Shown: positions 1 through 10,549 of the stretch, one piece after another | How the letters are laid out: each line of letters opens with the position of its first letter | How positions within the stretch are numbered: position 1 is the first letter of the stretch | Assembly: GCA_037893225.1 (NCBI GenBank) | Contig: JAZGUH010000025.1 | Location: forward strand, 1,364,001-1,428,000 | Source: Hippasteria phrygiana | Lineage: Eukaryota; Echinodermata; Asteroidea; Valvatida; Goniasteridae | Direction of reading: 5' to 3' | Length of the DNA stretch: 64,000 nucleotides | The notes under the pieces: generated by a model | What the model saw: the letters and a program-made list of their open reading frames with translations, nothing else | What the model was told of the DNA's origin: nothing | Databases searched by the model: none | Program-made: the position numbers and the translations under genes

Positions 1-260
1 TGAGGGGCCTGCATGTTGTGTGCATGACTGAAGAACAGTTTAAATTACTTCATTTATAAACATCCAGAACTGTCAACTTTGCTTTTTTTGCATCTTGGGG
101 TTGCAAACAGGCATTAGTTACTGCATTTATGTTGCTCAGCCATGACCGTTGTCAAGTTCAACAATGTTGTGTTCTTGAACAAATCAATCCAAATGCAGAT
201 AAGTAATTAGGCTGTAATAAATTGTAAGTTTTTTCCTGGGTTTGGGCAAAAACAAGAGTG
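1..260. repeat. Dispersed repeat, diverged copy A
   Basis: This stretch is recognisably related to 35615-35990. Shared blocks occur in the same order, including GCATGTTGTGTGCATG, AACTGTCAACT, TTGCTCAGC and TTGTGTTCTT. Divergence is substantial, with several indels. No terminal structure or ORF is visible, so the family cannot be named. It lies in what is probably an intron upstream of the exon at 556. Confidence 0.5.
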
Positions 261-555
261 TGCTTGGCAGGGTTCACTTCACACTGCGAGTTGGCATTGC
301 AGTATATTAAAATTTTCTGACTTTCAGTGACTTACAGCCTTTGGTCACTTCACGGCTTTTGGTCTCTTCACGGCTTTGATTTTTTTTTCATTGGCTTGTA
401 TCATTAGCAGCAGAGTTGTAATCAAGTCATCACAAGTCAGTTATAAGTCAACTTGCAAAGTCACAAGCTATTCAAATGATCTGTGACAAAGTCATTCCTT
501 TGTCATTGTTTGCCACTCTAAACCTTCATTTGTTGCAAAATGAATTGCAATTTAG

Positions 556-724
556 GTCTCCCAGCTCCATCACCTTTATTCCTGCTGAGAGGAGATGAGT
601 TGCATCCTCAGGCACCACGGCAGGCAGCCCCTCAACAGTCTGACCAGAGCCAGGGATTGCTCAAACTGACCAGGGAAGGCGTACAGGGAAGGAAACAGTG
701 GACCAAGAAAGACAAGACCAAAGG
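556..724 (+). CDS. Uncharacterised zinc-knuckle gene, first visible internal exon
   Basis: This is probably an internal exon of the long + strand gene that ends at 34404. It is bounded by an acceptor TTTAG and a donor GG/GTGATA. It encodes a Pro/Gln-rich stretch followed by a basic end (QWTKKDKTK). It ends after two bases of a codon, which joins in frame to the exon at 6792 and keeps the Lys/Gly character across the junction (TKG then RGFTKKD). Earlier exons and the start codon lie beyond the left edge. There is no homology call; support is splice signals, phase and composition. It is the least certain exon of the gene. Confidence 0.55.
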
Positions 725-879
725 GTGATAGAAAAAATATTGCAATAAAACCGGTTAGGTGGATGCTGTAGATGTAATAAGTTATGTGGTATTGAAGGGT
801 AAAGCATGCACCAACACTGTAGAATGAAAAATCTGGAACATTTTAGTACAGAAGGCTTTTGAAGAAGGCATATGTAGTT

Positions 880-1790
880 CACACGCTCTGTATATTTTTG
901 GGTCTTCTAGACGAATGTTTTAGGGGGACAATTACCTGTCCTAAATTCTGTGTGACCGTATGACCGTACTAGTTAGGTTTTAGGGAGAAAGTTTATAACA
1001 TCTACATGCTTTCATTGATTTTGATGAAACTTATATGCAGTGACCCTTGGGTAGGAAGACTCAATTCTTCTTCGGAATGCTGAGGTCAAAGGTTATTTAG
1101 GTCATTAGTATGTCGATCTGTTTCTGTCATTGTGGCATTTTGGTTAGTTTCGGAAAAAAATTGGGTCTCGTGAAAAGTTTTTAGTCCAATTGCAACCAAT
1201 CTTCGGTCATAGGTGCATTACCGTCATAGTGATGTGAAAGGTCACTTATTGAGGTCAAAGGTCACTTATTGAGGTCAAAGGTCACCTATTGAGGTCAAAG
1301 GTCATTTAAGGCTGCAACTAAAATTGTTCTCATTTGAAAAGTTGAAGTCCAATGGCAATCAAACTTGAGCCATTGTGCAACATGGAAACATTTGTGATGT
1401 TTAAGGTCACATCAAGGTCAAAGGTCATTGGGGGTCAAGTGGTAAAAGGTTGAACATGTAAAATTTGTCTCATTTAAAAAGTTGTGGTCCAATTGCAATC
1501 AAACTTGGGTCATAGGTGCATTATGTTAACGGTCAACTGATGGTGAGGTGAAAGGTCATTTGAGGTGAAAGGTCATTTGAGGTGAAAGGTCATTTGAGGT
1601 CAAGTTATAAAATATGCTTAAAATGTCAAATTAGTCTTATTTGAAAAGTCCAATTGCAATCAAACATTTATGTGATGTTGATGTTAAATGTCACATATCA
1701 ATGTCAAAGGTCATTTCAGGTCAAGTGGCAAAATAGGCTGAACATATGAAATTGCTCTTATTTGAAAAGTTGAAACTTAGATGCAGTGAC
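880..1790. repeat. Higher-order tandem repeat rich in AGGTCA motifs
   Basis: A unit of about 150-170 bp recurs four to five times with divergence. It contains a TTGAAAAGTTGAAGTCCAAT-like block, an AATCAAACTT block and GGTCATAGGTGCATTA. Inside it, a 20-bp unit (GTCACTTATTGAGGTCAAAG) is repeated three times at 1241-1304, and AGGTGAAAGGTCATTTG-like units recur at 1550-1600. AGGTCAAAGGTCA occurs at 1252-1264, 1272-1284, 1292-1304 and 1415-1427. It lies in the intron between the exons at 556 and 6792. Confidence 0.8.
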
Positions 1791-2169
1791 CAAAAAGAGG
1801 CGACACGTGTGAACCGCGGATCACCTTGTTACATTGCGTGTTGTACTACATGTATTTTGCAAGAAGAGCCACAAAGACTTTTTAAAACCGAAGAGCAGTT
1901 TGACAGTCATAAAGGCTTCTTCATACATTATGCAGATGCAAAGTAAATGTCAAAACGTCATCAACCGCCATTTTATTGTGACATTACATTACCATAAACA
2001 ATTTGGCTTCACTGTCAAATTTGTATGAAGTATGAACTGACATTAAGTTTCGTAATTAGATGTTTAGTAGAAAAGGTAAACAAACCTTGATGAAATAATC
2101 TAGTTAACATGTGAATACATGCTCAAAGAAAGAACCTGGCGCCAATTTGATATAGCTACTCAACAGTTA

Positions 2170-2306
2170 GATGAAAGGTTATTATATGTTGTCCTTGTCG
2201 TAAATACTCACCCTGTATTATTGTCCTGTGTAATACAGTCCAAATCACCCTTTGAATAAAATGTAATGTTCATTCATTCATAAAAATGCAAATGACTCAA
2301 GGCCAT
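2170..2306 (+). repeat. DIRS left inverted terminal repeat
   Basis: The segment from GTAAATACTCACCCTGTATT through TTCATTCATTCATAAAAATG to ACTCAAGGCC is the approximate reverse complement of 6400-6520. Its outer end (2190-2218) is also complementary to 6148-6176 inside the element, as expected when the internal complementary region of a DIRS element templates its termini. Confidence 0.8.
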
Positions 2307-2576
2307 TTTGCCAATTCGGGTTAAACCTTGCCTTGGTTTCCCCCGGCATCGCCAGCTGCCAAAAGCATGCCGTCGACAAGCCAACAGTGGAATTTCCCCA
2401 TGCCCAATTTGGACGCAAGAATGCAATATTCCAACATGGCGGCACCCATGTATCCACATTTCTAAGGCATGAATCCGTATATGTTTGGCCTTTTCGCTGC
2501 ATAACAATGGTTCCAGTACAACAACAGCATTCAGGGGGTTGGAATTCCTACTTCTACTGCTACTTCACCGGTACAG

Positions 2577-3838
2577 TTGTCTCTCCCAAGTCCTGTCCCG
2601 TTGCAAAATGTCAGATTTAAGAGCCAATCTGATGTTGCTGCCTGCCTGATTGATGCTGATGATGGGAACTTTCACGACCATATTTCTGAAAGTCAAGGGG
2701 ATTTCCGTAAGTCCATTGGCACACCAGTGACTGACAAGGTCATCACATGGTGGGAAGAACTTACTTAAAAGCTTGGATATGAGGAGATGAAAGAAGAACT
2801 TACGAATAACCTCGTTCCGACAGAGTAAGAATTTTTTTCAAAGCTCCAGAACTCCCCAGTCAGGTGAAATCTTTTTTTTATTTAAGGAAATCCATTCCAC
2901 CTTGGTGTCCACAAGATGATCGACTCAAAGATTCTCACGGTCATGTGTTAAAGTCGGCTCTTTCCCTTATTAGGGCTGTTCATTTTTAAATAATTTAGTA
3001 TTCGATTATTCGAAACTGGGTTTGACCGAATCTTCAAATATTCGAGACCGGTGCGCGTGTCAGCTGCAATTGAATGCTGCAACGGTAAAAAGTTGCATGC
3101 AAAGCACACTGGTGTTTTATGTGCACAATTACGGCATTTTTTTGCGGTAAATTGTTTATGGTATTAAAGGTTTTACGGACGGGAACAAACCTCCGTGCGG
3201 CATTTGACACTGCTACATGTAAGTGCTATAACTTTTCTATTAAAATAGCATCAGAGTCGTATCTATATTTGCATATTTTGTTCTCGAATATTCAAACCAG
3301 CAAAAAGGTATTCGAATATTTGATTGACGGTCGAATATTCGGTATATTCGGGACAGCCCTACCCCGTATTCATCGGTTCGATGCATTAGTTGATCGCTCG
3401 TGCCTGGAGACGATATATGCATCCTTGGTAAAGGAACATGTTTCCTCCACCTTAATCCTGCTGGGGTCAGCTAGCCAGGGTCTGGCTCTAGCACGTCAAC
3501 ATGCTTTTGATGATGTACTCGACAAATGCTTTGATGCGATAAAAAAGAATGCATCATCAATGCACTCAATTTTTTGGAGTAATATCAAGGATATTGAGAA
3601 AACAGAGAAAGCGAACAAGCTCGCAGCCAAGGTGACCAAAGGATCAACCACAAGGGGCAGATTTTCCCCTTATTATTCAGCAGTAGCCAGAAAATTCCAA
3701 GGCACTCGTCCCTTTCGGGGTGGGCGTTCCTTCAACAGTTCTTCCAGCTACAGTTTCAACAAGCCATCTTGGTCTTCCCAAGAAAAATTAAGGGTAGCCG
3801 CGGCTTTGACGAGAAGTCAAAGTAACGTCCCTCCTTAA
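2577..3838 (+). pseudogene. DIRS gag remnant, interrupted by a MITE
   Basis: Fragments upstream and downstream of 2971-3361 belong to one gag-like reading frame. Removing the MITE and one target copy restores an uninterrupted frame across the insertion point. The C-terminal part (about 3370-3838) has an alpha-helical stretch and then an Arg/Gly/Ser-rich tail (TRGRFSPYYS, FRGGRSFNSSSSYS) typical of DIRS gag. A stop at 2766-2768 breaks the upstream part. Function is lost. Confidence 0.65.
2971..3361. mobile_element. hAT-like MITE, family 1 copy a
   Basis: It has perfect 9-bp ends TAGGGCTGT/ACAGCCCTA. It is flanked by degenerate 8-bp target duplications TCCCTTAT (2963-2970) and CCCCGTAT (3362-3369), with two mismatches. 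The interior carries TATTCGAATATTCG-type palindromic motifs near both ends and no coding capacity. It interrupts the DIRS gag, so it is younger than the DIRS insertion. Related copies lie at 57631-58128 and, truncated, at 50650-50732. Confidence 0.85.
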
Positions 3839-4011
3839 GACAGGTCGTCTTGTATATTTTGTTCAACACTATAGACAGTTGGATTCTTCAAGCAGTTTGT
3901 GGCCACAAAATAGAATTTTACCGACCACCATTTAAGTTTGCAGACAGAATACCTGTCACACACATAGACTCCGCACCTTGAGTAGAGATTGTGTGAGCAG
4001 AAGTTCAGAAG

Positions 4012-5200
4012 TTGTTACAAAAAGAGGCAATCACACTAGCAGATCCAGTGGAGGACCAGTTTATTTCTTCTGTTTTTGATACCCAAGAAGTCAAGAGAAC
4101 TCCGCCCACTAAACAAGTTTTTGTTCTACCAGCACAGTTAACCTATCTGGGTTTCCACATCAACTCAACAACAATGTCTTTGTCTCTGCCAACAGAAAAA
4201 GTCAACACGATTATAGAACATTGTCAAGAAATCCTCTGTGCAAGATATATGTCAGTTTGAGCTTTGGCAAGGCTCGTTGGCGCTTTATCAAGCATTCAAG
4301 CAGTGTTCCCAGCACCCCTGTTTTGACGAAACCTACAGAGATTCCTACCAAAATTCCTACGAATCACAAGTGATTCTATCCCCAGATTCTCAGAAGGAAT
4401 TGGAAGCTTGGATACGTTGTATCAGATTGTGGAATGGTCAGACTCTGCTCAACCCAACTCCATATTTAACAATCCAAACAGATGCGTCACTCCAGGGTTG
4501 GGGTGCTTGCCTAAAGGGGGTGCAGTGTGGGGCCGTTGGTCACACCAGGAACAGTCTCTCCACATAAACCATCTCGAGTTACTTTCAGTGGTGAGTCGTC
4601 AACGAGACATTCACATTCGGATACAGGTGGACACTGGACAACGTGACAGCCTTGTCATATATCAACCACAAGGGAGGGACACATTCCCATGAACTGTCAA
4701 GCCTAGCAGTGGAAATATGGACTTGGTGCTTAGCAAGGAATATGACACTGTCAGCAGAATATCTCCCGGGCACACAACGCAGTTGCCGACAGGATATCTT
4801 GAACATTCAATGATCGAACAGATTGGCATCTTCCTAAAATATTTGCAGAAGTCAGGCAGATAATGTGCGTCCATCCGTCAATCGATCTATTTGCTTCCTG
4901 TCTTAACACACAACTTCCACAGTTTGTATCCTAGCATCCAGACCCTCTGGCCTGGAGAGTGGATGCATTCACCATCAATTGGAAAACCAAAAATTTGGAC
5001 GCCTACCTGTTTCCTTCATTTGCCTTACTGACAAGGTGTCTTCAGAAAATTCTTGTAGACCAAGCCACGGTTCTTCTGATAGATCCTGTGTGAAATGCAG
5101 ATATTATTACCTCATTGGCCAGATCTCTTTCAGCTATGCCACAACAATTAGTGTCATCCAGTGTGGAACACCTTACAGTTAGCCGCGTAGAGACTACCAG
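4012..5200 (+). pseudogene. DIRS reverse transcriptase thumb and RNase H remnant
   Basis: The reading starts with a typical DIRS RT N-terminal segment (LLQKEAI..ADPVEDQFISSVF). It then jumps straight to the post-catalytic palm/thumb (TYLGFHINSTTMSLSLPTEK), so the region holding the catalytic YxDD is absent and no polymerase could be made. From about 4240 the RNase H part follows (IQTDASLQGWGACL, then NHLELLSVV), with several frame changes. Identification rests on motif order and similarity to DIRS polymerases as I know them. Confidence 0.78.
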
Positions 5201-5379
5201 GCAATCTTTATCGGCAAGAGGCCTTTCGTGACAAGTGTCCACAGTCATCTTGTCATCATGGCGTCGGGGTAAAAATGCCCAGTTTAACTCTGCTTGGAAC
5301 CGATGGAGCCGCTTGTGTGTACAATGACAGCTTGATCCAGTTCAAGCACCTCAAGCCGATATCCTAGTTTCTTCATAAT

Positions 5380-6128
5380 CTTTTAGATGAAGGCCTTCAA
5401 TATAGAACAGAACACTAAATGTGTACAGATCGGCCATTTCATCTGCTTATGTTCTATTGGACGGGGTACCTGTCGGACAACATCCTTTGATTTAAAGGAG
5501 TCTTCAACATTCATCCGCCTCAACCTAGGTATTGTACAACCCGGAACACTGGAAAAGTGTTACGGTACCATCGTTCCCTACCAGCAAACAGTTAAATTTG
5601 CGACTTTTAACACACAAACTGCCTATGCTAGTTGCACTTGTCACAGCTGGATGTTGTTCATCTCTAACTGCACTGGACTTGCGGTTTATGCAGAGAACAA
5701 AGGAGGCCTTTGCTTTTTTTTCCTGTAAAACAAGCAAATTGTTCAACTGCCTTCAAGCCAGTTCAAACTGTAATTTTGACAAGATATCTACCGAATGACA
5801 AGAGCATCTTCAACGGACAAAGCCTATTAGAGGTCATGGTCAGTCCAAGTTGACAAGACTATTCCTGTCTTTTGTAAAACCATTCCATGCTGTTGTCTCC
5901 TCCACAATTGCAAGATGGCTTAAAACAAATATGGCATCAGCCGGAATCGATGTGTCCCACTTTCGAGCACATTCAACTCGAGGAGCAGCTACTTCTGCAG
6001 CTGCCAGGGCAGGAGTGTCTGCAGCACAGATTTTGAAAGCAGCAGATTGGTCATCTGAGGATACCTTCATACAATTCTATAAGAGAGATGTTCCCACGTC
6101 AGAGTTTGGGAAAGCAATCCTGGCTTAG
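5380..6128 (+). pseudogene. DIRS tyrosine recombinase remnant
   Basis: The best-preserved part is 5850-6128. It shows the C-terminal catalytic box of a tyrosine recombinase: FRAHSTRGAATSAA (HxxR), then AADWSSEDTFIQFYKRDV with the candidate nucleophilic Tyr, then a stop at 6126-6128. Upstream (5380-5850) the same domain is scrambled by stops and frameshifts. In DIRS elements this enzyme inserts a circular DNA intermediate. The first catalytic Arg cannot be placed confidently. Confidence 0.8.
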
Positions 6129-6144
6129 GCTCGGCTTTAAAATA

Positions 6145-6260
6145 TACAGGGTGAGTCTTGACGACTAGGACAAAATATAATTTCCAATTATGTAAATGTA
6201 CTTACCTGCCATATACATGTGTAATTGGAATTATATGAGGCCGTAGGAAGAGAGACTCAC
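6145..6260 (+). repeat. DIRS internal complementary region
   Basis: 6148-6176 (TACAGGGTGAGTCTTGACGA onward) is complementary to the outer end of the left inverted repeat. 6170-6255 is complementary to 6525-6598 (CATAATTGGAAAT and CCTACGGCCTCATATA blocks). The region starts directly after the recombinase stop, its usual place in DIRS elements. Confidence 0.75.
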
Positions 6261-6399
6261 ACTCCCTCCCATAAGGTCTGAGAATTTTCTCTTTATACCC
6301 ACCCAACTGTGAGTCTGACTTGGCCAGATATATATATATTTTTACACCTTAACAACAAAGAGACATGCTTCAATGGTTCGGGACTGTTTTATGGGGCTC

Positions 6400-6600
6400 G
6401 GCCTTGAATCATTTGCTTTTTATGAATGAAGGACCATTATATTTTATTCAAAGGGCGATTCGGACTTTATTACATTGGACAGTAAGTAATACAGGACAGT
6501 AATACAGGATGAGTCTCTAGCCCTCCTACGGCCTCATATAGTTCCAATTATATTGCAGGAAAGTACATGTACCTTCACATAATTGGAAATTCTGACTATA
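6400..6600 (+). repeat. DIRS right inverted terminal repeat
   Basis: 6400-6520 is the inverted counterpart of 2197-2306, and 6525-6598 pairs with the internal complementary region. The far end cannot be placed to the base because DIRS elements make no target duplication. Confidence 0.72.
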
Positions 6601-6791
6601 CATGTAGCAGAAAAGCTAATCTTAGCATTGTTTTACAGCAAAGTTGTACTGACCCCTTCGCATACGTGAGATTTATATTTTTAGCAAGCTCTTCCTTGTT
6701 CTCACTGCTTCAGGTCTCTGACAAGCAGAAAATCACATGCTAGACAATCCTATGCAATCATCCCGTGTTGGTGTGTTTTCATTTCAATCAG

Positions 6792-7048
6792 GCGTGGTTT
6801 CACCAAGAAAGATCCACAGGGCATTAGGGTGAGCCCAGCCAACAAGCCAGGCCAGGGATATACCACCCCTCCCACCAGCAAACAGACCCAGGATCCAGCT
6901 GGATCATTGTCCAAAGAACAGGCTAAGAATGAGTACGAGTGGCAGAGTTTCAAGATCGTCCGCAAAGTCCGCAAAGTCCTGGGAGGGCTGAAGGATAAGT
7001 GCAGCATTGAGAAGGCTGCCGCTGATATTACTGGAATCATGACAGCTG
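6792..7048 (+). CDS. Uncharacterised zinc-knuckle gene, exon
   Basis: The acceptor is TTTCAATCAG and the donor GCTG/GTAGGT. It enters with one base and leaves with one base of a codon, matching both neighbours. The product has a basic N-terminal part (RRGFTKKDPQGIRVSPANKP), a Pro/Thr/Gln linker, then a probable helix with clustered basics (FKIVRKVRKVLGGLKDKCSIEKAAADI) that starts a helical region running over the next exons. The following intron is almost entirely a Harbinger transposon. Confidence 0.75.
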
Positions 7049-7330
7049 GTAGGTGATATAAAAGGCAGAGAAAAACCAAAATATTTTTTTAAAAGATTAG
7101 TGTAAATTTATCTTTACTCTTATATGCATGTAAAGTTGCCTTCACACTGTTGCGTATGGAACCAGCGTATGAGTTGCGTATTCAAATTCATGAAATATTT
7201 TTCATACGCACAACAAGCCCTCGAAAATACAGAATTGTGCGTATACTTACCGTAGTGAACCTATTAGTAACCTATGAGTAGCGTATTCACAGCGCATGCC
7301 CAGCGTGCCGCCTATCACGTGACAAGTGGC

Positions 7331-7338
7331 TATATAAG
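7331..7338 (+). promoter_or_regulatory. TATA box of the Harbinger MADF gene
   Basis: TATATAAG lies 68 bp upstream of the ATG at 7399. This is a plausible core promoter internal to the transposon. Confidence 0.6.
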
Positions 7339-7398
7339 CGGCGGTATTTCCACATTGCAGCATTATTGTAGTAGACGGGGAGCTATCAACATCTCATC

Positions 7399-8819
7399 AT
7401 GCCTCCCAAGAAGAAAACATCGTCTGCCCGGGGCCGAGGAAGAGGCAAGAAGACACCATTATCATCCTCATCCAAACCGGGTGATACACCTGTTGATATG
7501 CTGAAGCCACCTACTGATAATCTTTCTGATGATGAGCCAGTTGTTCCTGAGGTTCGTGTGCGATCAAGGTCCCCAAGTCCTAGGTCCCCAACTCCTCCTC
7601 GTCAACGCTCCCGTGAATCATCGGCTTCGTCATCTGTCTCCACCTCCTCCCGCCTGGCTGATGACAAGGGGAAGAAGAAGAAGAAAAGGGCTAAGAAGAA
7701 CCTCTGCAACCTCAGCATCGCCGATGAGGAGCTCATGCTTGAGTTCATCCGCGACAACCCTGTGCTGTGGAATGTGAAGATGACTGACTACAGGCGGAAA
7801 GACCAGAAGGAGAAGATCTGGGAAGACCAAGCTGAGCTGATGGATAAGACAGCCGCGACCCTCAAGGGCTGGTTCCGGTCATTGCGTGACACCCACACAC
7901 GCCTTGACAAGAAGAAGAGTGGAGATGGTGCCCCAGACCTGACTGAGAGAGAGGACTGGATCATCACCAAGTTCGGTTTCCTGAAGACAGTCACTCGCCA
8001 CCGTCCTGAGCCCCTCCAGAGTGTCAGTATACAATTATTCTACTTTTTCTGGACCTCATAAATTTGATGACAATTAAATGTGCAATCATTTTGGCATGCA
8101 TTTTTGCATTCATTTTACTTATGATTGTATTATTTGTCTTTGCAGGTGAAGGCAACCATCCAAGAGCACAGAGGAGACCTTGATGCTGCCGAGAATGCCT
8201 GCGCTGACCCCCTCATCCCCCCCTTCAGCCTCACGCAAGCGGCCTCATGACCCGGACAGCGCCCTCCTTGAGTCCCTACAGAAGAGAGTTGCTGAGTCAG
8301 GCACCATCCTCAAGGACCTCTCCAAAGCCCAGCAGCAGCCCATCGCAGCCCGAACAGCCTTTGCCAACTACGTTCGAGACAGCCTGCTGACCATGTCCAA
8401 GGCCAAGTTCAAGAAGGCAAGGTCCACCATCAACAGGTTGCTGTCTGACCTGATGGAAGAGGACAGTGATGATGACATTCCAAGTGCCATGGGAGCTCCC
8501 CCCATTCCAGGAACCCAGCAAGCCCGCCACTCTCAAGCACCCACTGCGGCCCAGTTCAGCATCGTCCTTTGGCTCGTACGGCTCCTCAGCACCATCAACC
8601 TCCGAGCAGTATCAGCCAGCTCCCCACATGTGGAGAAACGTGCCTCCAGCATCATCAGTGTGGGGTTCACAGTCTATGGAGTACATTGAGCAGTACCACC
8701 AGCAACCCTTACAGCATCCACATCAGCAGATGCCTCCTCATCCTTTTCTGCAGCAGATGATGCCTCCTCCTCAGCAACCTCCTCAGCAAACTCAGCAGCA
8801 GCAGCTGCCCAACATCTAA
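7399..8819 (+). pseudogene. Harbinger MADF/Myb-like DNA-binding protein, frameshifted
   Basis: This is the accessory protein that in PIF/Harbinger elements binds subterminal DNA and brings the transposase into the nucleus. Exon 1 (7399-8022) encodes a Lys/Ser/Pro-rich N-terminus with a KKKKKRAKK basic stretch. A MADF domain follows at about residues 109-175 (EELMLEFIRDNPVLW, DYRRKDQKEKIWED, LKGWFRSLRDTHTRL). A 123-bp intron (8023-8145, GTCAGT...TTTGCAG) joins in phase 0 to exon 2, which has a BESS-like helical segment and a Pro/Gln-rich tail. Exon 2 needs two frame changes: one near the C run at 8217-8223, one near 8545. The copy is therefore probably dead, unless one change is a sequencing error. 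Confidence 0.85.
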
Positions 8820-9129
8820 GGACTTATAGTGGCTACCTGGATTCTCCTCTTGATCTCGGTTCTCAGGATGGGGAATTCCACACACCAAAAGGAAAGAAGT
8901 CGTGACTTTTGTGATAAAGTAGCGGGTTATAAATACATCAAGTCAAAGTAGTGTAGTGTAGTTTACAATGTAGTCAAATTAAATTAAAATTAAAAAAGTA
9001 TTATAAACACCACATGTCAAAGTGTGAAATTTTTTCCAAAAAATGAACAACTGTTCATTAATAATGGCACATGATAATAATGGTACATAGTAATAACATT
9101 TAAAAAACACAGTCTCTAGGATGACACAA

Positions 9130-9250
9130 CAGTGACTACAACAACAGTGACTACAACAACAGTCACTTCAACAACAGTCACTACAACAACAGTCACTACT
9201 GTTGTCAGTCACTATAACAACAGTCACTACAACAATAGTCACCACAACCA
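9130..9250. repeat. 15-bp minisatellite inside the Harbinger element
   Basis: About eight copies of a unit like AGTCACTACAACAAC run head to tail between the two convergent transposon genes. One unit carries an inverted ACTGTTGTC. It ends immediately before the transposase stop and may lie in the 3' UTR overlap of both genes. Confidence 0.9.
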
Positions 9251-9257
9251 AAGTCCT

Positions 9258-10412
9258 CTAAATCATCTTGTCTTGCCATAGAACTGCACCTGCTGGGGAG
9301 TTGGCCCAGTGCTTCAGGAGGTTCCTCTGCTTCTTTCCTTTCTTGGTGGAGGTGTTACTGCCAGCAACTATATGTGTGTCGTGCAAGTTGCTCTCCTGTC
9401 TCCATGCTCCAGGGATGAAGTCACGGTTCATGTTCTCTGCACGGTCGAGCTGCTGGTTCTGGAGTCCAGGGTACCGTATCCTCATCAGATTGTGCAGGAC
9501 ATTGCAGGCTTTCACGATGACCTTGACAGTGGAGGGGTGGTGCTGCATGGTAGTCAGCAGAACTTGGAAGCGGTTCGCCAGGATGCCGAAGGCATTTTTT
9601 ACCACCCTCCTGGCACGGGAAAGCCTGTAGTTATATATCCTCTCTTCATTGTTTAGCCCCCGGAGACTGTATGGCTTCATCATAATGTCTCGGAGGGCAA
9701 AGGCGTCGTCGCCGATGAAGAAGTAGGGAACATCCTGGTAGTCATTGGGTAGAGGATCGGGGGCAGGGAATCCTATAGTACCGTCTTCAACACATTCCTT
9801 GATTTCACAGTTATTGTATATCTGAGCGTCTGATGCTGATCCTGTACCACCGACGTCTGCCCAGATGAACTTGTACTCCGCATCTACAAGGGCCATGAGT
9901 ACAACAGAATAGAATCCCTTGTAGTTGAAATATTGAGAACCACTCTTTGGAGGACACTTGCAGGCAATGTGCTTCCCATCTAGTGCACCACATGTATGGG
10001 GGAAGTTCCATTTCTCGAGGAACTTGTCAGATATGGCACGCCATCCCTCAGGAGTGGTGGGGCAGGACATCACCTCGGGCATGTACTCATCGATGATGGC
10101 TTGGCAAACCTCTCTGACGACGAGTGACTGGGTGTTGTGGGGGACCCTCCATCCGTACTGCATGCTTGAGTACTTGCTCCCAGAGGCAAGGTGACGCAAA
10201 GTCAGTGCAAGCTTCAGGCCAGGCTCCAGGGGATCCCTGTACCAGGTGTGTTGTTTGGTGATCCTGGGACCCACTCTGGCTAGCAGCTCATCGAACATCT
10301 CGGGGGGCGTCCGCATGAAGTTCTTGAAGGATCTTTGGTCCTCGTTTCGGAGCTCCACCAGAAGCTGGTCGTAGAGGCCAAACTGCCGTCGCCTGCCGAT
10401 CCATGGTCTCAC
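9258..10412 (-). CDS. PIF/Harbinger transposase, catalytic Glu replaced
   Basis: This DDE nuclease has 384 codons from a non-ATG position at 10412. Seen in order: an N-terminal helical part (RTPPEMFDELLARVGPRI), LDGKH with a catalytic Asp (residue 145), GSASDA (Asp 195), FFIGDDAFAL (Asp 235/236) and the C-terminal signature. There R-R-V-V-K-N-A-F-G replaces the usual R-x-x-x-E-N-x-F-G: residue 272 is Lys (AAA, 9597-9599), one transition from Glu. The frame stays open upstream through a strongly basic run to an acceptor-like pyrimidine-rich CCTCAG near 10499. The nearest upstream ATG (10481-10483) is in another frame, so the true start is unsettled. The rest is uninterrupted, suggesting a fairly young copy. 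Confidence 0.92.
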   Translation of the reverse strand: MRPWIGRRRQFGLYDQLLVELRNEDQRSFKNFMRTPPEMFDELLARVGPRITKQHTWYRDPLEPGLKLALTLRHLASGSKYSSMQYGWRVPHNTQSLVVREVCQAIIDEYMPEVMSCPTTPEGWRAISDKFLEKWNFPHTCGALDGKHIACKCPPKSGSQYFNYKGFYSVVLMALVDAEYKFIWADVGGTGSASDAQIYNNCEIKECVEDGTIGFPAPDPLPNDYQDVPYFFIGDDAFALRDIMMKPYSLRGLNNEERIYNYRLSRARRVVKNAFGILANRFQVLLTTMQHHPSTVKVIVKACNVLHNLMRIRYPGLQNQQLDRAENMNRDFIPGAWRQESNLHDTHIVAGSNTSTKKGKKQRNLLKHWANSPAGAVLWQDKMI

Positions 10413-10536
10413 CCAAACTTCACGTCTTCTCTTTTTTCTCCTCCTTCTTCGGATTCTGTTCTGTTGGATCTGGCTACCTCCATCCTCTCTGGTCTGAGGT
10501 CAAAGAAGAACTGAAGAAGAGCTAGAAATGGGAGCC

Positions 10537-10544
10537 TATATATA
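10537..10544 (-). promoter_or_regulatory. TATA box of the Harbinger transposase gene
   Basis: TATATATA on the minus strand lies about 55 bp upstream of the nearest ATG (10481-10483). It mirrors the TATA box at the other end of the element. Confidence 0.5.
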
Positions 10545-10549
10545 CACTT

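Larger units (their letters stand above)
2170..6600 (+). mobile_element. DIRS-like tyrosine-recombinase retrotransposon, degenerate
   Basis: DIRS elements replicate through reverse transcription and integrate with a tyrosine recombinase rather than an integrase, so they leave no target duplication. Here I see remnants of gag (RGG/Ser-rich), the RT thumb, RNase H and a recombinase C-terminus in the expected order on the + strand, flanked by inverted terminal repeats (about 2170-2306 and 6400-6600). An internal complementary region lies at 6145-6260. Reading frames are broken, the RT catalytic core is missing, and a hAT-like MITE interrupts gag. The element sits in sense orientation inside an intron of the + strand host gene. 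Confidence 0.88.

Noticed and set aside
3119..3838. 239-codon single gene
   Set aside because: The frame fuses hAT-like MITE sequence (up to 3361) to the DIRS gag tail; only the second part is coding-derived.
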